This document shows positions 12,230 through 24,400 of a stretch of 64,000 nt of DNA, piece after piece. This stretch comes from Neurospora crassa OR74A (taxonomy: Eukaryota; Ascomycota; Sordariomycetes; Sordariales; Sordariaceae). The notes beneath the pieces were generated by a model. It saw only the letters and a program-made list of their open reading frames with translations, ran no database searches and had not been told where the DNA came from. The stretch spans positions 5,332,001-5,396,000 of the forward strand of contig NC_026505.1 of assembly GCF_000182925.2 (NCBI RefSeq), in the 5' to 3' direction. Position 1 is the first letter of the stretch. Each line of letters opens with the position of its first letter. Position numbers and translations under genes: made by a program.

Positions 12230-13129
12230 ATGGCGACCACGACAGAAGCTCCCCTCCTCCTCTTCACCACCCTGCGTTACGACCCTCTCCTGCTTCCCGG
12301 CTTCGTCTCTCCCACTGAATCCTCCCCGTTCGCTCCATTGTACATGCTTCCTTACCATCGCGATCGCATCCTGCGCGCCGCCACTCACTTCAAATGGCCC
12401 GCCGTAGTCTCTCTCCTCTCCGGTGACAGCGGTCTCGAAACGCTCTCCTCCTTCATTTTCTCCTCCCTCTCCGACGAGCAGCGATCTCACCCAAACCGCA
12501 TCCGTGTAACCGTCTCTGAGAAGGGAGAGCTAGGCATCACCATCTCACCAGCACCACAAGTCCCTTCAACAGCCAACTTCTTCCCAAATTCCCTTCCCCA
12601 GCCGGGTACCAATATCCCTAGTCTATGCCTGATGGGAACCTCGACGCCGTTCGAGGTCCTAGTCGACACCCAAAGGTCCAAAAAGTCAGCATACACGCAC
12701 TTTAAGACTACGAAGCGCCAAATCTACGACGAAGCGAGAAAGAGGCACGGGATCGCGTTGACGGATCGGAAGGAGGTGTTGATTGTTAGCGAGGATGGGG
12801 AGGTGATGGAAGGGAGTATTGCCACGCCGTACTTTTGGAGAGACGGGAGATGGGTGACACCGCCGGTTGGGGAAGGTGAGGGAGAGACAGAAGGGGATTG
12901 GGGAAGTGGTGGAAATGCGGGAACTACGAGGAGATGGGCTTTGGAAAGGTGCGTTTCTCCTGCTTTGAGATGAGATGATTATTATTGGGCAGTTCTGCTA
13001 ACGGCGCGCCTGGGTAGGGGAATTGCGGTTGAGCAGGTTGTACGGGCAAACTCGCTGGTTGATGAAGAAGAGTGCTGGTTGAGTAATGGGGGCAGGGGAT
13101 TCTACTTTGGAAAGGTCAAGTTGGGCTAG
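12230..13129 (+). CDS. Aminodeoxychorismate lyase-like PLP enzyme (class IV aminotransferase fold)
   Basis: Predicted 276-residue fold-type IV PLP protein resembling fungal ABZ2-type 4-amino-4-deoxychorismate lyases, which release p-aminobenzoate and pyruvate for folate synthesis. Exons: 12230-12948 and 13018-13129 (GTGCGT donor, CTAAC branch point, GGTAG acceptor). The N-terminus (LFTTLRYDP, then a PYHRDRILRAATHF block) matches the family opening. FKTTKRQIYDEAR near residue 158 is the probable cofactor-lysine region (K159 by position). EGSIATPYFWRDGRWVTPP, ERGIAVEQVV and LSNGGRGFYFGKV follow in the order expected for the fold. It is cytosolic, with no targeting signal seen. The enzyme class is well supported by motif order; the exact substrate is inference. 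Confidence 0.82.
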
Positions 13130-14406
13130 GTCCTGAGATGGCAAGCGGATGAGCGTTAAGGGCATGATTCCGTGATGCTTTCATTGCGCCAGGATACCGT
13201 TTCTGAAAGTCGCGGTTACCATAAGATATGGCTTGTAATCGTCGTTCGGTGCTACCGAGGCTGAACAGGGGCAATGTTTATTTGCTCCCGTCCCGGGCAT
13301 CACTAGGGCAACACACCAGGCTGGGCTGTTTCCCATCGTGAGACCTTCGGGGGATTTTGCGGAGCAATGTATCACGGTGCGCAAGCCGAGCCAAGCTAAC
13401 AACTCATAATCACCTGTTCAGAAGGCCCAACACAGACAAACTGACGAGCCGAGGTTCAACATCATTAAATTCGTCCTTTTTGAGGATGAAGGACCTGCTG
13501 AAGTCTCGGAAATGGAACTTGTAAGCGGGAGCACCCCGATGAAGCACAAGTGAAAAGTCAACCGACGGACTAAAGAGAGATAAGATACACCATATCTCAA
13601 TGCCATAGACATGAGCATTACACTACAACTATCATACTTCTTTTTGCAAAGTGTCCCTTCAACATGTGCTCTTGTAAAGTGAAGCTAGCCCCGCGATATC
13701 GCTGAAGTGATCTGCATGGAAGTTGGGCAAGACAAGGGGGAGGGGGAGCTTCAGATCCACTGCTGAGGATGGCTCGTGCACTTCCACCCTCACCGGCGCT
13801 GATTGGCTGGATCTAATCAAGCTCTCTGACCGACAGCCCAATTCGAACCGGCACGTCCCTGCAGCAGAAACGCCCTTTTCGAACGAATCGAGGCCAGTCC
13901 GTCTGGATGTCGCGTCGTGTGCTACCAGAAAACATCCATCTCTGCGACCGGACGACTGACTGACTTTCTGCGGCTATCCGATCTTGAAGTCTTTCGCAGA
14001 GACTCTCAACCTGTTAACCGACAACCGTCAACCGAACCCTGGACCCTTCCCACGTCCCCACCAAACAACCCAGCTGCTGGCAGACAACCTCACACCCACT
14101 CGATTTCCGCCTGGCAAATGCCTTCATGACATCCTGATTGTTGACGATACACGATTGCAAACGACCACTACATACAACCCTTTCTGTTTACTTTAGGTCT
14201 TTGACCGCACAACGGCCTACCACCGAAGCCCACTCCCGCAGAGACACGAAGACCCTTGTCGAAGCCTAGCCTTCACCCCGCCTCCGCGATTCTACGATAG
14301 CATCACCACCCACCGCTGGGACGGTTAGGTGGCAGCGACGGACAGCGGATAGCCTTCAACAACCTTACATGTCCACAATACGACCTACCCTTTACATACA
14401 ACAACA
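13130..14406. other. Intergenic region and leader of ro-4
   Basis: No gene is seen. The last 500 bases on the plus strand are C/A-rich with few G, resembling a long 5' leader of ro-4. Short frames here have no recognisable product. Confidence 0.5.
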
Positions 14407-15827
14407 ATGACAGACTCTTTGCACAACGCGCCCATTGTGCTCGACAATGGCTCGGGCACCATTCGCGCCGGCTTCGCGGGAGACGACGTACCAAAATGCC
14501 ACTTCCCCTCCTTCGTAGGGAGGCCAAAGCACCTACGAGTGCTGGCCGGCGCATTAGAAGGCGAGGTGTTTATCGGCCAAAAGGCGGCCTCAGAGTTGCG
14601 CGGACTGCTCAAGATCCGATATCCGCTGGAGCACGGCATCGTGACGGATTGGGACGATATGGAGAAGATTTGGGCATATGTATACGATGAGGGGTTGAAG
14701 ACGCTCAGTGAAGAGGTTCGTTCTCCCATATTCTTTTGGTCAGAACAAGACAAAAAAAAAAAAAAAAAAGCGGTAGCTAACAACGGGTCCAACTGCTAGC
14801 ATCCAGTCCTCCTAACCGAACCACCCCTCAACCCGCGCGCAAACCGCGACACAGCCGCCCAGATCCTCTTCGAGACCTTCAACGTACCTGCTCTCTACAC
14901 CTCCATCCAAGCCGTCCTGTCGCTCTACGCCTCGGGGCGAACGACAGGCGTGGTTCTCGACTCGGGCGACGGTGTTTCGCATGCCGTGCCCGTCTACCAG
15001 GGCTTCACCGTGCCCAACAGCATCCGGCGCATCGACGTCGCAGGGCGAGACGTGACCGAGTACCTGCAGACGCTGCTGCGCAAGAGCGGCTATGTGTTCC
15101 ATACGAGCGCTGAGAAGGAGGTGGTCCGGCTGATCAAAGAGAGCGTCACGTACGTGGCGCACGATCCGCGCAAAGAGGAGAAGGAGTGGGCGGCGGCCAA
15201 GATGGATCCGGCCAAGATTGCCGAGTATGTCTTGCCGGATGGAAACAAGTTGAAGGTATGTTAAGTTTTATTCCTCTCCTGCCATTACCAATGGCGTGAG
15301 GTTGGGAAAGAAAAAGAGACATCGATGCAGATACTGACACCCACCAAAGATAGGAGCAGAGCGTTTCCGCGCCCCGGAAATCCTCTTCGACCCCGAGATT
15401 ATCGGTCTCGAGTATCCCGGCGTGCACCAGATAGTGGTTGACTCGATCAACCGGACAGACTTGGACCTGCGCAGGGACTTGTACTCCAACATTGTGTTAT
15501 CCGGAGGCAGCACGCTCACAAAGGGTTTCGGCGATCGCTTGCTCACGGAAGTGCAGAAGCTCGCGGTTAAGGACATGCGGATAAAGATTTTTGCGCCGCC
15601 GGAGAGGAAGTACTCGACCTGGATCGGTGGTAGTATTTTGGCGGGTTTGAGCACATTTAGAAAGGTATGTCCTCACATTTGTCTCTGTGTTTGCGCGTGG
15701 ACGAGAAGGAAACTTCGAAAAATGGGGCCATGATGTGTGCTAACAAATGTGTGACAATGAACAGATGTGGGTTAGCATTGACGACTGGCACGAGAATCCG
15801 GATATCATCCATACGAAGTTTACATGA
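14407..15827 (+). CDS. ro-4: Actin-related protein 1 / centractin (dynactin filament subunit)
   Basis: Predicted 380-residue Arp1, which polymerises into the short dynactin filament that links cytoplasmic dynein to cargo. In Neurospora, loss of dynein/dynactin subunits gives the ropy phenotype with misplaced nuclei. Exons: 14407-14715, 14800-15255, 15350-15664 and 15765-15827, all phase 0. Actin-fold signatures are clear: phosphate-1 loop [51 protein letters not shown], phosphate-2 loop [16 protein letters not shown], adenosine-site [17 protein letters not shown], and the ending [13 protein letters not shown] plus [12 protein letters not shown]. Length equals what I recall for Neurospora RO-4. 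Intron 1 has a weaker GTTCGT donor and contains an 18-base A run. Confidence 0.96.
14752..14769 (+). repeat. Poly(A) run inside ro-4 intron 1
   Basis: Eighteen consecutive A lie between the donor at 14716 and the likely GCTAAC branch point near 14775. Confidence 0.85.
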
Positions 15828-16751
15828 TGATGATGATAACGACAAGACTTGGGGGAGCGAGCGAGCCGGAGAGCAAGGACACCGGTTGTCTAATAAACAA
15901 AAATCCAATTTTCACCGTACATCATCCTCTATCCAGACTTACCAGCCACATACCACCTTCTTCTGTGCTACCTGTCTGGGCTAGAATCTAGCGCCTCAGA
16001 ATCTTGGCTTTTGGCAAGTGGAAAAAGGGTGGTTTTAGCCTTGACAAGTATACCTTTACGGAAATCATATGTTGCGATCGATTCTGGGGGGACGAAGTAT
16101 TATATGCCATTTCAGTCTGAGGCTGGGGCGAAAAAGGGGGGAGGCTCCTAGTACATAAAGAGGCTGGAAGTAAACAAGGGGTGAGTAGAGAGACATCAAT
16201 TGTGAGCAGTCAGTGAGCACCTTGACGGTCACCTTGGTAACCACAAAACTATACTCCAAGAGTACAAACACATGATCACATATAAGCAGCGAGCACAACA
16301 GCTGCTAGGCAGCTGGTAGATAACGAGAGTCAAGCGTCCTAAATACCTCCCTTCGGTACTCTGTGGATCATCTTCTACTGTGACTGTCTGCTCTACTTGC
16401 ACTGGTACTGTAGTGTATTGTGCACCTATGTGGACAACCTCTATGGACAACCTCTACGATCAACCTGTGGGGAGCCAACCTCCTGGTCGATCACAGAGGT
16501 ACAAACGCGGTCGGTCACAGTGTGCGTCAGAAACAGAGCATGTATCGACCGGTGGAAGACAGTACGCGTACACTACAGACTAGTCTAGTGCCTGTAGACA
16601 CAAGGCCCATCCAAAGAAAAAAAAAGAAAAAACTGAACCAAAGGAAGCGAAGCTCCGCCATCCAGTGCGATGATCGATGATGGAGCAACAACAACAACGG
16701 TTCATGGAACAGTTGGAGCAGACCAGAGCGACATGATAACACACAGGAAGC

Positions 16752-16778
16752 GGTGACTGGTGACTGGTGACTGGTGAC
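16752..16778 (+). repeat. Tandem GGTGACT heptamer, nearly 4 copies
   Basis: Three complete seven-base units and most of a fourth, without mismatches. Confidence 0.85.
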
Positions 16779-18045
16779 GAGGGATTTGCAAGCAAGCACC
16801 AGAACGGGAAATGGCAGGGCGTTATTAGGCTATGTACATAGTAGGCGTTGGATCACAAAAAATGCCCAGCAGTTGCCTTGCCTAGTGTACAGTAGATGGG
16901 TTGGGGATATGGAGCACGGGTAGATCGGGAAGGGAACGAAGTGAGTTGATGATGATCAGGTCGTGAAAGCGTTGATCGTTGAGCGTTGGGCGTTGGGCGG
17001 CGGTTAGGGTTCGGGTTCGGGTTGTCTATGTCTCTCTCTGTCATATCTATAGGGGAGATGATCAGAGATGATGAGCGGTAGCGTAGCGCAGTACGGTATG
17101 TAAACGAGTATGTAACGACGGTGCTGCTGCTACTGCTGCTGCTGCTGCTGTCTGTCAACTGTTTTGAGACGCGAGAGAGAGTAAGAGAGAGGGAGGGTCT
17201 CGATGGTGCGTGATGGGTGGTGATTCATGGATTCATAGATGGATGGATGATTGAATGAATGAAACACCAAGAGAGGCAGAAAAAGAAAAGAAAAAGTCTC
17301 ACATGTCAGTGGATACCTTGTTGTCTAAGATCTTTTTATCTTGCCTATCAAAAAAAACAATGAATAGAAAAAGGAAGGATGCGAAAGAGTAGCATCCTGC
17401 TTTAAGACTCATTCATCTTGGATTGATGACAATTAACTAGACTACTACATAGTTGAGAAGGTAGTTTAATAACCACTCCAACAACACCCTCCTCTTAGCT
17501 CTACAACTACAACGAGGAGGTATCACACCATCCCCAGACATCGCGCAATAACCCGCCCCCACCCCCTGAGCATCCCCAACCGTCAAAGCGACACAGCAGC
17601 AACCTATGGATTATCGTAGGTTACTTACTTACTTAACTTTTTTCATGTGTCGTTGCGTTGCATGCGCATCGTCATTGATTGCGACGATGGCGACAAGCAA
17701 GCAGGTCATTGTGTGATCTGCCATGGGAAGGGAGCAAGGCATTTTTGCCTTCGCTGAAAGACAAAAGATGAGAAGAGTCGTGTAACACACAAACAGCAGC
17801 GCGGGCTCGAGACACCTCGTGTATCCGTTGTCGTACACTACACCACATTACTGGTTTATCTTGATGAACGCCAGATAGTTGAGTCTCCTCGGAGGATTCC
17901 CAAGCCTCCTCAAGCATTGTAGGTAAATTGCTGCGTACCTAGTTACTCGTCCACCATCTCATGTCCTGGAACTGGGACGAGATCGTACCATAGAGGTAGT
18001 CATCGGGACCGAGACGCTCTTCTTTTTCTGGCCTTGCTCGTTTTG

Positions 18046-18070
18046 TTTCGTTTCGTTTCGTTTCGTTTCG
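18046..18070 (+). repeat. TTTCG pentamer array, 5 copies
   Basis: Five perfect tandem copies, preceded by a degenerate one. Confidence 0.9.
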
Positions 18071-18860
18071 TGTCTTTCCTTCCACTCAACTCGTGGCCCT
18101 TGCTTGAACCTGAAGCTATGTACTGTATGTATGTACAGGCCTGTAAGCTACCGGAACCTCGGATGAGCTCGCCAACTTCCCTTCTTCCCTACCATCTTTT
18201 AGGATCTGTTTCACGATCACACACTACACAGTTCGTCGCTATTCCCGACGAACAAAGGTCCCCCAGCAACAATGGATTGATCGCCTAGTCCAGTCGTTTC
18301 TGACAAGGGGCCTGGGCTCGCGCAGCGGCATTCATTCATTCTGGAAACCCCCTTCCTTTCCATTCAGTTCAGATTCTCCGTCAGGTCAGGCTCCTCCTCG
18401 CAGGGCTCGCTCGCGGGGCGGTGCAGTGAAATAACTAACCATCAGAATAATCCACCAATCTAGTGTGAAAGGTAGAGCATGCCCTCCCTCCGGCGGTGAA
18501 TACTGCTGGTATGTACACATCAGTCCTTAAAAGTTTGTTAGCGCCATACACGCCCCACATCTTTCTACAAGGGGGTAGCAAGGGGGGCTGCAAGGCGGGA
18601 TAGGTCTATCTACAAGCTCTGATTGGTTTAATTCAAAGTGAGAATCGGTTGATAGGAGGCATTCAACCACCCACACACAAACCCTCGAATTCTAACTAAA
18701 TCAACTAGAATTACCCAGCGCACCCTCTATAAGCGGTATAATTATAGGGCAATAACAGGGTACTTGCAGCGGGCTGTGACATTCCCCGTCTCCCCTGCTC
18801 AAAACCCCTGTCTGTAGGTACCAAGCTAACGAACTTACCAGGACTGATGTGTAGTGTACC

Positions 18861-18874
18861 TACCTAGCTAGGTA
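18861..18874. repeat. Perfect 14-bp palindrome of the TACCTA family
   Basis: TACCTAGCTAGGTA reads identically on both strands. It is one of several TACCTA/TAGGTA elements found only between genes. Confidence 0.85.
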
Positions 18875-19491
18875 TTGTCCGTGCTCGACACCGAACTGTC
18901 GTGTACTCGCCGTCTCGTCTCGGTACATATTGTTGTTCATGAAAATCCACCGTTTGGCTTTGATGATTCCCAGCTAGACCGTTAGGGCATCAAGACCTGT
19001 TATCCACCCGTCTTTTTCTCTCTCTCTCTTTTTTCTTTCTTTCCTGTTGAGATGTCGCTACTACGTTCGATTTTGTGACCTGGGAGAGCCTGGCTCGCCT
19101 GTGCTTGCTTGCTTGCTTGTTCCACCATGTCCGTTGCATACATATTCCACTGCCACAAATCCGAACGCAGGTTCAGCACCCGTGGGCGTGAGGTTGGCCT
19201 TGCTTGGTGCGACCGTGCGGTCGGCATGAGTTTACCTAGTGTCCGCAGTAGGTAGATGTACCCACTTTCTCTCTTGCATCGTGATCTGGGTTCAACACAA
19301 AAAGAAAACCCGGTTGTTGCGACTTGTGGACCATGCATGCCCCCCGTCTTCAGCTTGCCGAATGCCGCCGGAGAACCGGGGCGGAGGGGGGATACGGGGG
19401 TTCCGCTTGGTCCGAACACCGACTACCTCACCAGTTGCGACGGGGCTTCCTTGGGCGATGCCATCCTTGCTTGGACTTTGATTTTTTTTTT

Positions 19492-19509
19492 TTTTTTTTG
19501 TTGGCGAAT
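19492..19509 (+). repeat. Poly(T) run, 18 bases
   Basis: Uninterrupted T run in the gene-poor region; a second shorter T run lies near 19672-19683. Confidence 0.8.
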
Positions 19510-20990
19510 CGAGGAATGGCGGCAATTCGGATGTACCGTGGAAGTTGTGCCCTGGAAAGGGCGCCTACGAGGGTTTCGGCACCCTGGATGGAAGCTCCAG
19601 GAATTTGTGAGTCGTCTGTGAAAGCTGAGCCGCACCACCCACCGGACGGCGGCGGACGGCGCACGGCCACTTTTTTTTTTTTTTCCTTAACCGGTCTTCT
19701 GAATCTGTGCATGCCGTTTGAAACAACCTCGCTCCCGTGAAGCGGTTTCGGCGGTTTGCCATGCGGTCATCTGCCGGATTTTGGAACTTCGTAAATATTT
19801 CACTTTGGTTCATTCGTTCAGATCAATATCACAATTGCAAGCGGTAAATGTAGATGGCAGTCAGAAAATGTTCGATTTGTACTTGTTCGTCCACCACATT
19901 CCTGCCAAAGAAAAAAAGAAAAATGGTGCTCGCAATAAATAACAAATCTCCATCCAATACATAAACGCTCTCTCTCTCCATGGGGTATCTTGATATTCGC
20001 TTTCAAATCAATGTCCAAAAGCAGAACAGTCGCATCGAAAAACTGCTGTTTCATGCGCCAGCAAACCAATAACAAACGCCGATTTTGTGCCCTTTCCCTT
20101 GTGTCGTTGAAATGATGTGTGAGGAGCTGAAGAGGCTCTTTTCGGTTTTTGCGGGGAGCGTCAGCGCTGCAGAAGAACCAAGAGATGAACCCCTAATTTT
20201 CCTTGGCGGCCACCAACAAAAACCACCTCTTGCTCCAACCAATCAGAAACGAGTGAATTGGTCATGATCCGACGACATCGCCGTGGTTTGTGTTGTGAAA
20301 GGAAAACGACTCTTCTGTGAGGAGGTCGTTGGTCTGAGATATCTCTCTTTCTCGCCGTTTGTTTTGCTGAGATTCCCCCCATTACATGATTGCTAATAAA
20401 ATAAGAAAACTTTTTTGCCTAGTTCTTTTGTGAACTCTCCCTGCTAAAACATTTTGTCCCAAAATTCCTGATTCATCCTAGGATTCCCATCGTTGTTGTA
20501 AAACCCATAGCCGAATGTGGCATACACAACCACAGAAGCCGCCCGAAACGCCGTGCTGATGTTGAAGAAATAAAACATGTGTAAGGAAAAAGACGACGTC
20601 CATAGGTTGAATAATGGAGTGGTGAGTGTGTGTATGAAGTGAAAAGAAAAAGTATGAAGAAGTAGGAGGAGGATGAAGAGGGAGAGGAGGATGGCTGCAT
20701 TAGGACGATGGTGCAAGAGAGTTGCGTCGGATGCTTGCCATGGCTGACAAGTATTTCGGTCGAAGAGCGGGTTCGGAGTGATATCTGCGAAGGCCAGCAC
20801 GTTGAATCGCAGTTCGGTGGGTTTCCCTCTCAGCACTGGCATCGTCATCCTTGACCCCATGATCTTCCTGGACTGCTTCTTCCTCCTTGCTGCTGCAAAT
20901 GCTCGAGCCTATGCTGCTCTCTCCATACTCTGCCAGTGACAGGCGCCACTCGTAAAGGGTCCTCCTGCTTCGTTTGTCGGAACGGGGCTC

Positions 20991-21455
20991 CTAACCCTTG
21001 TGGGCAAGGTTGCTCAACGTCCTCCAGAAACCAGAGCGGTGGCTTTCGGTGGTGCTGACGGAGTCGCGGCGATGCCTGCTCCTGGAGCTGCTCTCGGAGC
21101 GGATGCTGAGCTTGTCACTGACGGTGCTGAAGATGTTGCCGGCACCGCCTCGCCCGACGTAGCCCATGGTGGCAGCCTTCTCGCGGACCTCGGCCCTCTG
21201 GTACTCCTCGTCGAAAGAAAGGGTAGGGCGCTGGGTGTAGGTGTGGGCGTTGCCAGCGCCACCGCGACCCGAGTAGAAACGGGCGGGCGCGCTGGGTTGT
21301 GCTGATGGTGTGACCTTGGTGGGAACGCCGGTCGAAGGGGTGGTCTTGGGAGCACGGAAGAAGTTACCGGCACCGCCGCGGCCAGCCTTGGTGTAGGTGT
21401 TTTGCACCACCGTGGGGTGGGGCTCGGTGATGGTGTATGATGGTGTCCTCTCCAT
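20991..21455 (-). CDS. Small fungal protein with three GRGGAGN repeats (DUF3602 / Par32-like)
   Basis: Single-exon frame of 154 residues. Three copies of the signature are spaced through the protein: KAGRGGAGNFF (about residue 25), YSGRGGAGNAHTY (about 62) and YVGRGGAGNIFS (about 100). A Ser/Arg-rich segment (RSESSSRSRHRRDS) and a closing SGFWRTLSNLAHKG follow. GRGGxGN repeats define a fungal family (DUF3602); budding-yeast Par32, a TORC1-linked regulator of ammonium transporters, carries related repeats. The biochemical role of this protein is unknown. There is no signal peptide or membrane segment. The start is the first Met, shortly before the first repeat. Codon use is typical of the neighbouring genes, which supports it being real. 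Confidence 0.8.
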   Translation of the reverse strand: MERTPSYTITEPHPTVVQNTYTKAGRGGAGNFFRAPKTTPSTGVPTKVTPSAQPSAPARFYSGRGGAGNAHTYTQRPTLSFDEEYQRAEVREKAATMGYVGRGGAGNIFSTVSDKLSIRSESSSRSRHRRDSVSTTESHRSGFWRTLSNLAHKG

Positions 21456-24400
21456 TGTGGCGGCCGTTTGGATGTGATGTGTGGTGTTGTTGATTGAGGT
21501 GGTCTCGTGTGGACACAGCTGTCGTATGTTGACTGATGGGAATGTTTATGTGTCTGAGTAGAAGTGTCCGCGTGATATGAGACTTGTCTTTGTTGTTGGA
21601 GACGAACAGTTGAGACTGAAGAAGGTACTTATGGATCCGTGTGTAGGGAAGACGGGAGACGAGGGGTGCGGATCCTGAGAGATTCGGTCTTTTAATAGAT
21701 GAGGGTGTGTTATAGAGGGGTCACTCGAGGGGTCGTTGCTTCGTGGGTTTGAAAGGGATGGGATGGCCAAGGAAGGCTGGCCAAGAAAAAGGTCTTATTA
21801 GTTTAATTCATGGATGCAGCCGGCGGGAAACTGAACCCAATTGGTGTCATGGATGGTGCTCGGACGGTACCGTAACTCTGGGGACAGTGACAAGTCCTGG
21901 GACGATGCTGGGTCGCCATGGAACCACCTACCTCTAGCGCTGCCCAGTGCTTGGACCTAGGATGATGAGCAAAGCAAGCAAGTGAAAAGTGGGCAGCCAC
22001 ATGACTCCTCTTTGTCCAGACTTGTACACGACGCACCTTCTCTTGCCTGTCGGCTACCTAGCCGCTACTTGTAAGTACTTTTTCCCTCTGCTTTTTCTAT
22101 TTTTTTATTGTTTTTCTGTCGAGGTCATACACCGGCACAAATACAGGGACACACTGGGCTCGGCCGGATTGCGAAATTTTCAAGACCCAAGGCGAATGGA
22201 GACAATGGACCGCAACTGGAGCAGCAGAGGAGCCAACGTGGACTTGCCCTACATAGTGTAGTAACTGGCCTCTCTCTGCCACTCGAATTGCATCGTGACT
22301 TCCACTTTGTGACTTTTTGCAACCGGGATGGAGAAAGCGGAGATGCCAAAATCTGCGGTTGCTGCTGTGCCATGATCCATTGTGCGACTGTCTCTGCAGC
22401 ACGTTACAGGACAGGAGGTGGTGAAAGTGCTTCACTGATCCCGGTGTGTGTGTGTGTGTGGTGGTACAGTCCGTCGTTGTCAGAAGGCCGGGAGGAGCCA
22501 TGGAGGTTGACGACAATGACAGAAACGAAGGAAGCCAACCAAACAACGGAATGGCGTCAGGTGCGTCAGGTGCTCCTCGACCTCTGAAGTCTGAACAGAC
22601 GGCTTGGGCTGAAAAAGTGTATTTTGCAGCAGCGGACAAAGCCATGGCAGTCTCGACAGTCAGTTGGCAGTCCACGCCGGGCCATGAACGGTTGCCAACG
22701 GTCCATTCAAGCTTTCTTCTTAGCACATAGAAACTGCCAGAGCGGGCCCTGTCTGGCAGTCACGAGCCGCACCAGCACTTTCTGTTACGAGATCATTACC
22801 CCATAATTTGGGAATTGCAGCTGTGTATCCTTTCCATGGCAAGCCCGCAAAGTTATACTTCTACGGTACTTAAATCTGGTCCATGCGTCATGCAAGGGAC
22901 GGTGACGAAGCGCTGCGGCCAAAAATGTGTTGTCTGGGCCAAATCTCTTTTTTTTTGTCCCTTTTTCGTTCTTCGTGCGACACACACACACGACCGCAGC
23001 ATTCCGCCTGGCAGCTGCTTGATCGGCTTGGCAAAAGGGCGGACGTCGATCCAGTCTTCCCGCCGTGATCTTCAAGGTCTGAAGCATGGCCGATGCGACC
23101 ATGATGATTTGTCCTTCACCCTTGGCGTCGTCGTCGTCGTCGCTCTGCCGGGAGTCAACCTGCTGCTGGCCTGCTGCTGCTCTTTGTGTGAAGTAAAGTG
23201 TTCACTTGTTCATCCCCCACGCAAGTTTGCACCACCATTCAGCCATCTCGCGTCAGCCTGTGGCTTCATTGCCCCCCTCCATGTCACCATGTCGCAATGT
23301 CAGATTGCCTCTGCGCCTTCTGGGGGGGAGAGCTGAGTCCGTCCTCTGTCCGTCCACCGACGGCACTAAGCGTTGGAAGGCGGCGGTCAGTTGGATATAT
23401 GCCGGTCGGAGTCGGTACTCCCTAGGTGGTTGTGTACATTATGTATTTACATCACGTATAGATGGTGGTACAAGCGAGAGAAACTGTGTGTGGTTTTGCT
23501 TGTTCTCTCCGTCTCCATTGAGCATCTACCCCTGGTGAAGCGATGCGTGTCGGAGAGTCGTTCCTGAAATTTGCTCGCTTTCTCCCTGAAATATCACGGA
23601 TATGACTCTTATTTTGTTCAATGCTTGGCGGTGTAGCGACGCGCCATGTGGAGTGTACGAAACCTCTTTGGGTTTATTTTGTTTCTATTTTTCTTTTTGG
23701 CGCTGGTGTTGCCGACTTGCCGTTGCTGTGCTAGAGACGACTGACTGACGTTAGAGACCAAAGACCCCTCACAGTTTGAATTGTTCTCGAAAGTTTCAGC
23801 AAGTCCCTGATGACCGTTCTTTCTCGCACCACGCCATGGCCTATGCAGACCCTGTCGGCTGTTTTCCCGGTCCAGAATCTTTTTTTTCCCACCCGGCATC
23901 GACCACCTGGTGAAAAAAAAAATCCCCTCCCCCGGGATCCATCCGTGACCCATCACCGGCTCCATCGCAAAAAGGAGCTTTTCCCTAGGCGAAGCGAGTC
24001 TCCAGTTTTCTCAGGCACACGTCTTCCAAAAGTTGGCCCGAGTGCCGGCAACCCCGGATTCTGGGCTCGTGCGGTCAATGCTCCCGGCTTCGTTGTCCAT
24101 TGTTCGATGAGGTCTATTATGCCGCTTCAAAAGTCCGAGTCCCGAACAAGGAAATAGTGAGGCACAGACCGCAGAAGAAGAAGGTATCTTGTTGCTGTCA
24201 TCTCCCGCTAGTAGACACGGTTCAAACAGCTAGAATAAGTGTTAGCCCTGGATTCTTGTGGTGAAGAAGCAAGAGAGCCTGAAATGGGAACCGAATATCA
24301 GCTCAGGCCGAGGTGTGAGAGACCAATCATCTCTACACGTAATAGAGGAAATTTACGATGGAGTCAAAAAGGGAGGAAAAGCAAATCCTGGTGCCTCAAC

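Larger units (their letters stand above)
15828..20990. other. 5.2-kb gene-poor region between converging genes
   Basis: This region lies between ro-4 (+) and the GRGGxGN protein gene (-). It contains the ro-4 3' UTR and many low-complexity elements: a GGTGACT tandem repeat, a TTAGGG-like stretch at 17003-17023, a TTTCG pentamer array, poly-T runs near 19492 and 19670, and a TACCTA palindrome at 18861-18874. Candidate frames up to about 139 codons have no motif, no clear splice pattern and overlap frames on the opposite strand, so no gene is called. A non-coding transcript cannot be excluded. Confidence 0.45.

Noticed and set aside
17003-17023. Telomere-like GTTAGGGTTCGGGTTCGGGTT stretch
   Set aside because: Only one true TTAGGG unit; the rest is TTCGGG. 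It is too short and degenerate to call an interstitial telomere.
22097-22726. 209-codon minus-strand frame in the gene-poor region
   Set aside because: Cys/His/Ser-rich random-looking translation overlapped by a 159-codon plus-strand frame; no family resemblance.
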